From contig QXJR01000006.1 of assembly GCA_020975725.1 (NCBI GenBank), positions 1,164,999-1,228,998 of the forward strand: a stretch of 64,000 bases of DNA, in the 5' to 3' direction. Below are positions 63,840-64,000 of the stretch, piece by piece; within the stretch, counting starts at the first letter, position 1, and each line of letters begins with the position of its first letter. Source of the stretch: Picocystis sp. L7 (Eukaryota; Chlorophyta; Picocystophyceae; Picocystales; Picocystaceae). The notes below the pieces were generated by a model. The model was not told where the DNA came from. It was given only the letters and a program-made list of their open reading frames with translations, and made no database searches. The position numbers and the translations under genes are program-made.

Positions 63840-64000
63840 AGTACTATTGTTCCTTTTATTTCAAAATGGAACCCATGCATAGAAGAAGCCTCCTCTCTCA
63901 TAGGTCAACCGGATTCTTGTAGGGGTTAGGCGGCTCCGCGACCGGTTCGTGGTTTAGAGTAGCAGTAAGGGTATAGGTCGAGGGCAGGTGATTTTGCCCG
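63840..64000. other. 3' flank of SET-like ORF
   Basis: 160 bp to the window end; no feature seen and no AATAAA. Confidence 0.3.

Overview
The window is nuclear DNA of an intron-poor eukaryote. Five conserved eukaryotic genes (dolichol kinase, RRN3, ATE1, a class II-type PRPP synthetase and a CCoAOMT-like methyltransferase) are each read as one uninterrupted ORF, sit close together, and carry AATAAA-type downstream signals. They are surrounded by LTR retrotransposons, a Harbinger DNA transposon, KDZ-like transposase remnants and two tandem-repeat arrays. I see no rRNA, tRNA, CRISPR or bacterial operon signal. A single-celled or algal lineage with few introns (a red alga, or a stramenopile) would fit, but the sequence does not settle which.

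Layout. 1-7623: tandem Ty1/copia elements (minus strand) sharing one LTR; the left copy is cut by the window edge. 7624-18000: a compact island of host genes: PRPP synthetase-like (+), a small unknown gene (-), O-methyltransferase (+), dolichol kinase (-), RRN3 (+), ATE1 (-). Short motifs (GTTAAC and GCGGTCCACGAG) recur in their intergenic spaces. 18561-20590: a 55/56-bp minisatellite with higher-order structure. 20804-21508: an unknown ORF. 21546-26370: a giant inverted repeat (arms about 880 bp, 36-bp spacer) whose left arm is split by a 3,026-bp Harbinger element; the right arm still shows the empty target site. 26480-27655: N-terminal fragment of a KDZ-like transposase. 27793-32112: Ty3/gypsy element C (+), with a textbook -1 frameshift site and a cytosine-methyltransferase-like motif after RNase H, truncated by element A. 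32113-40971: Ty3/gypsy element A (-), heavily mutated. 40972-43995: low-information sequence with one solitary LTR of the element C family. 43996-46917: a receptor-like TKL kinase with BspA-type repeats. 48018-50312: KDZ-like transposase cut at its 5' end by an LTR-element remnant. 52603-62605: a 26-bp satellite split by the young gypsy element B (53540-62414), flanked by the 4-bp duplication GGAC. 63078-63839: a SET-domain-like ORF.

How it fits together. The host genes cover glycosylation (dolichol kinase), rRNA transcription (RRN3), protein arginylation (ATE1), nucleotide precursor supply (PRPP) and signalling (TKL kinase); no shared pathway is evident. The most unusual content is in the retroelements. 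Elements A and B end their gag-pol in a phage Dam-like domain encoded wholly inside the LTR, and element C carries the start of a C5-methyltransferase-like domain. So two unrelated gypsy families in one window appear to have methyltransferase-derived modules.
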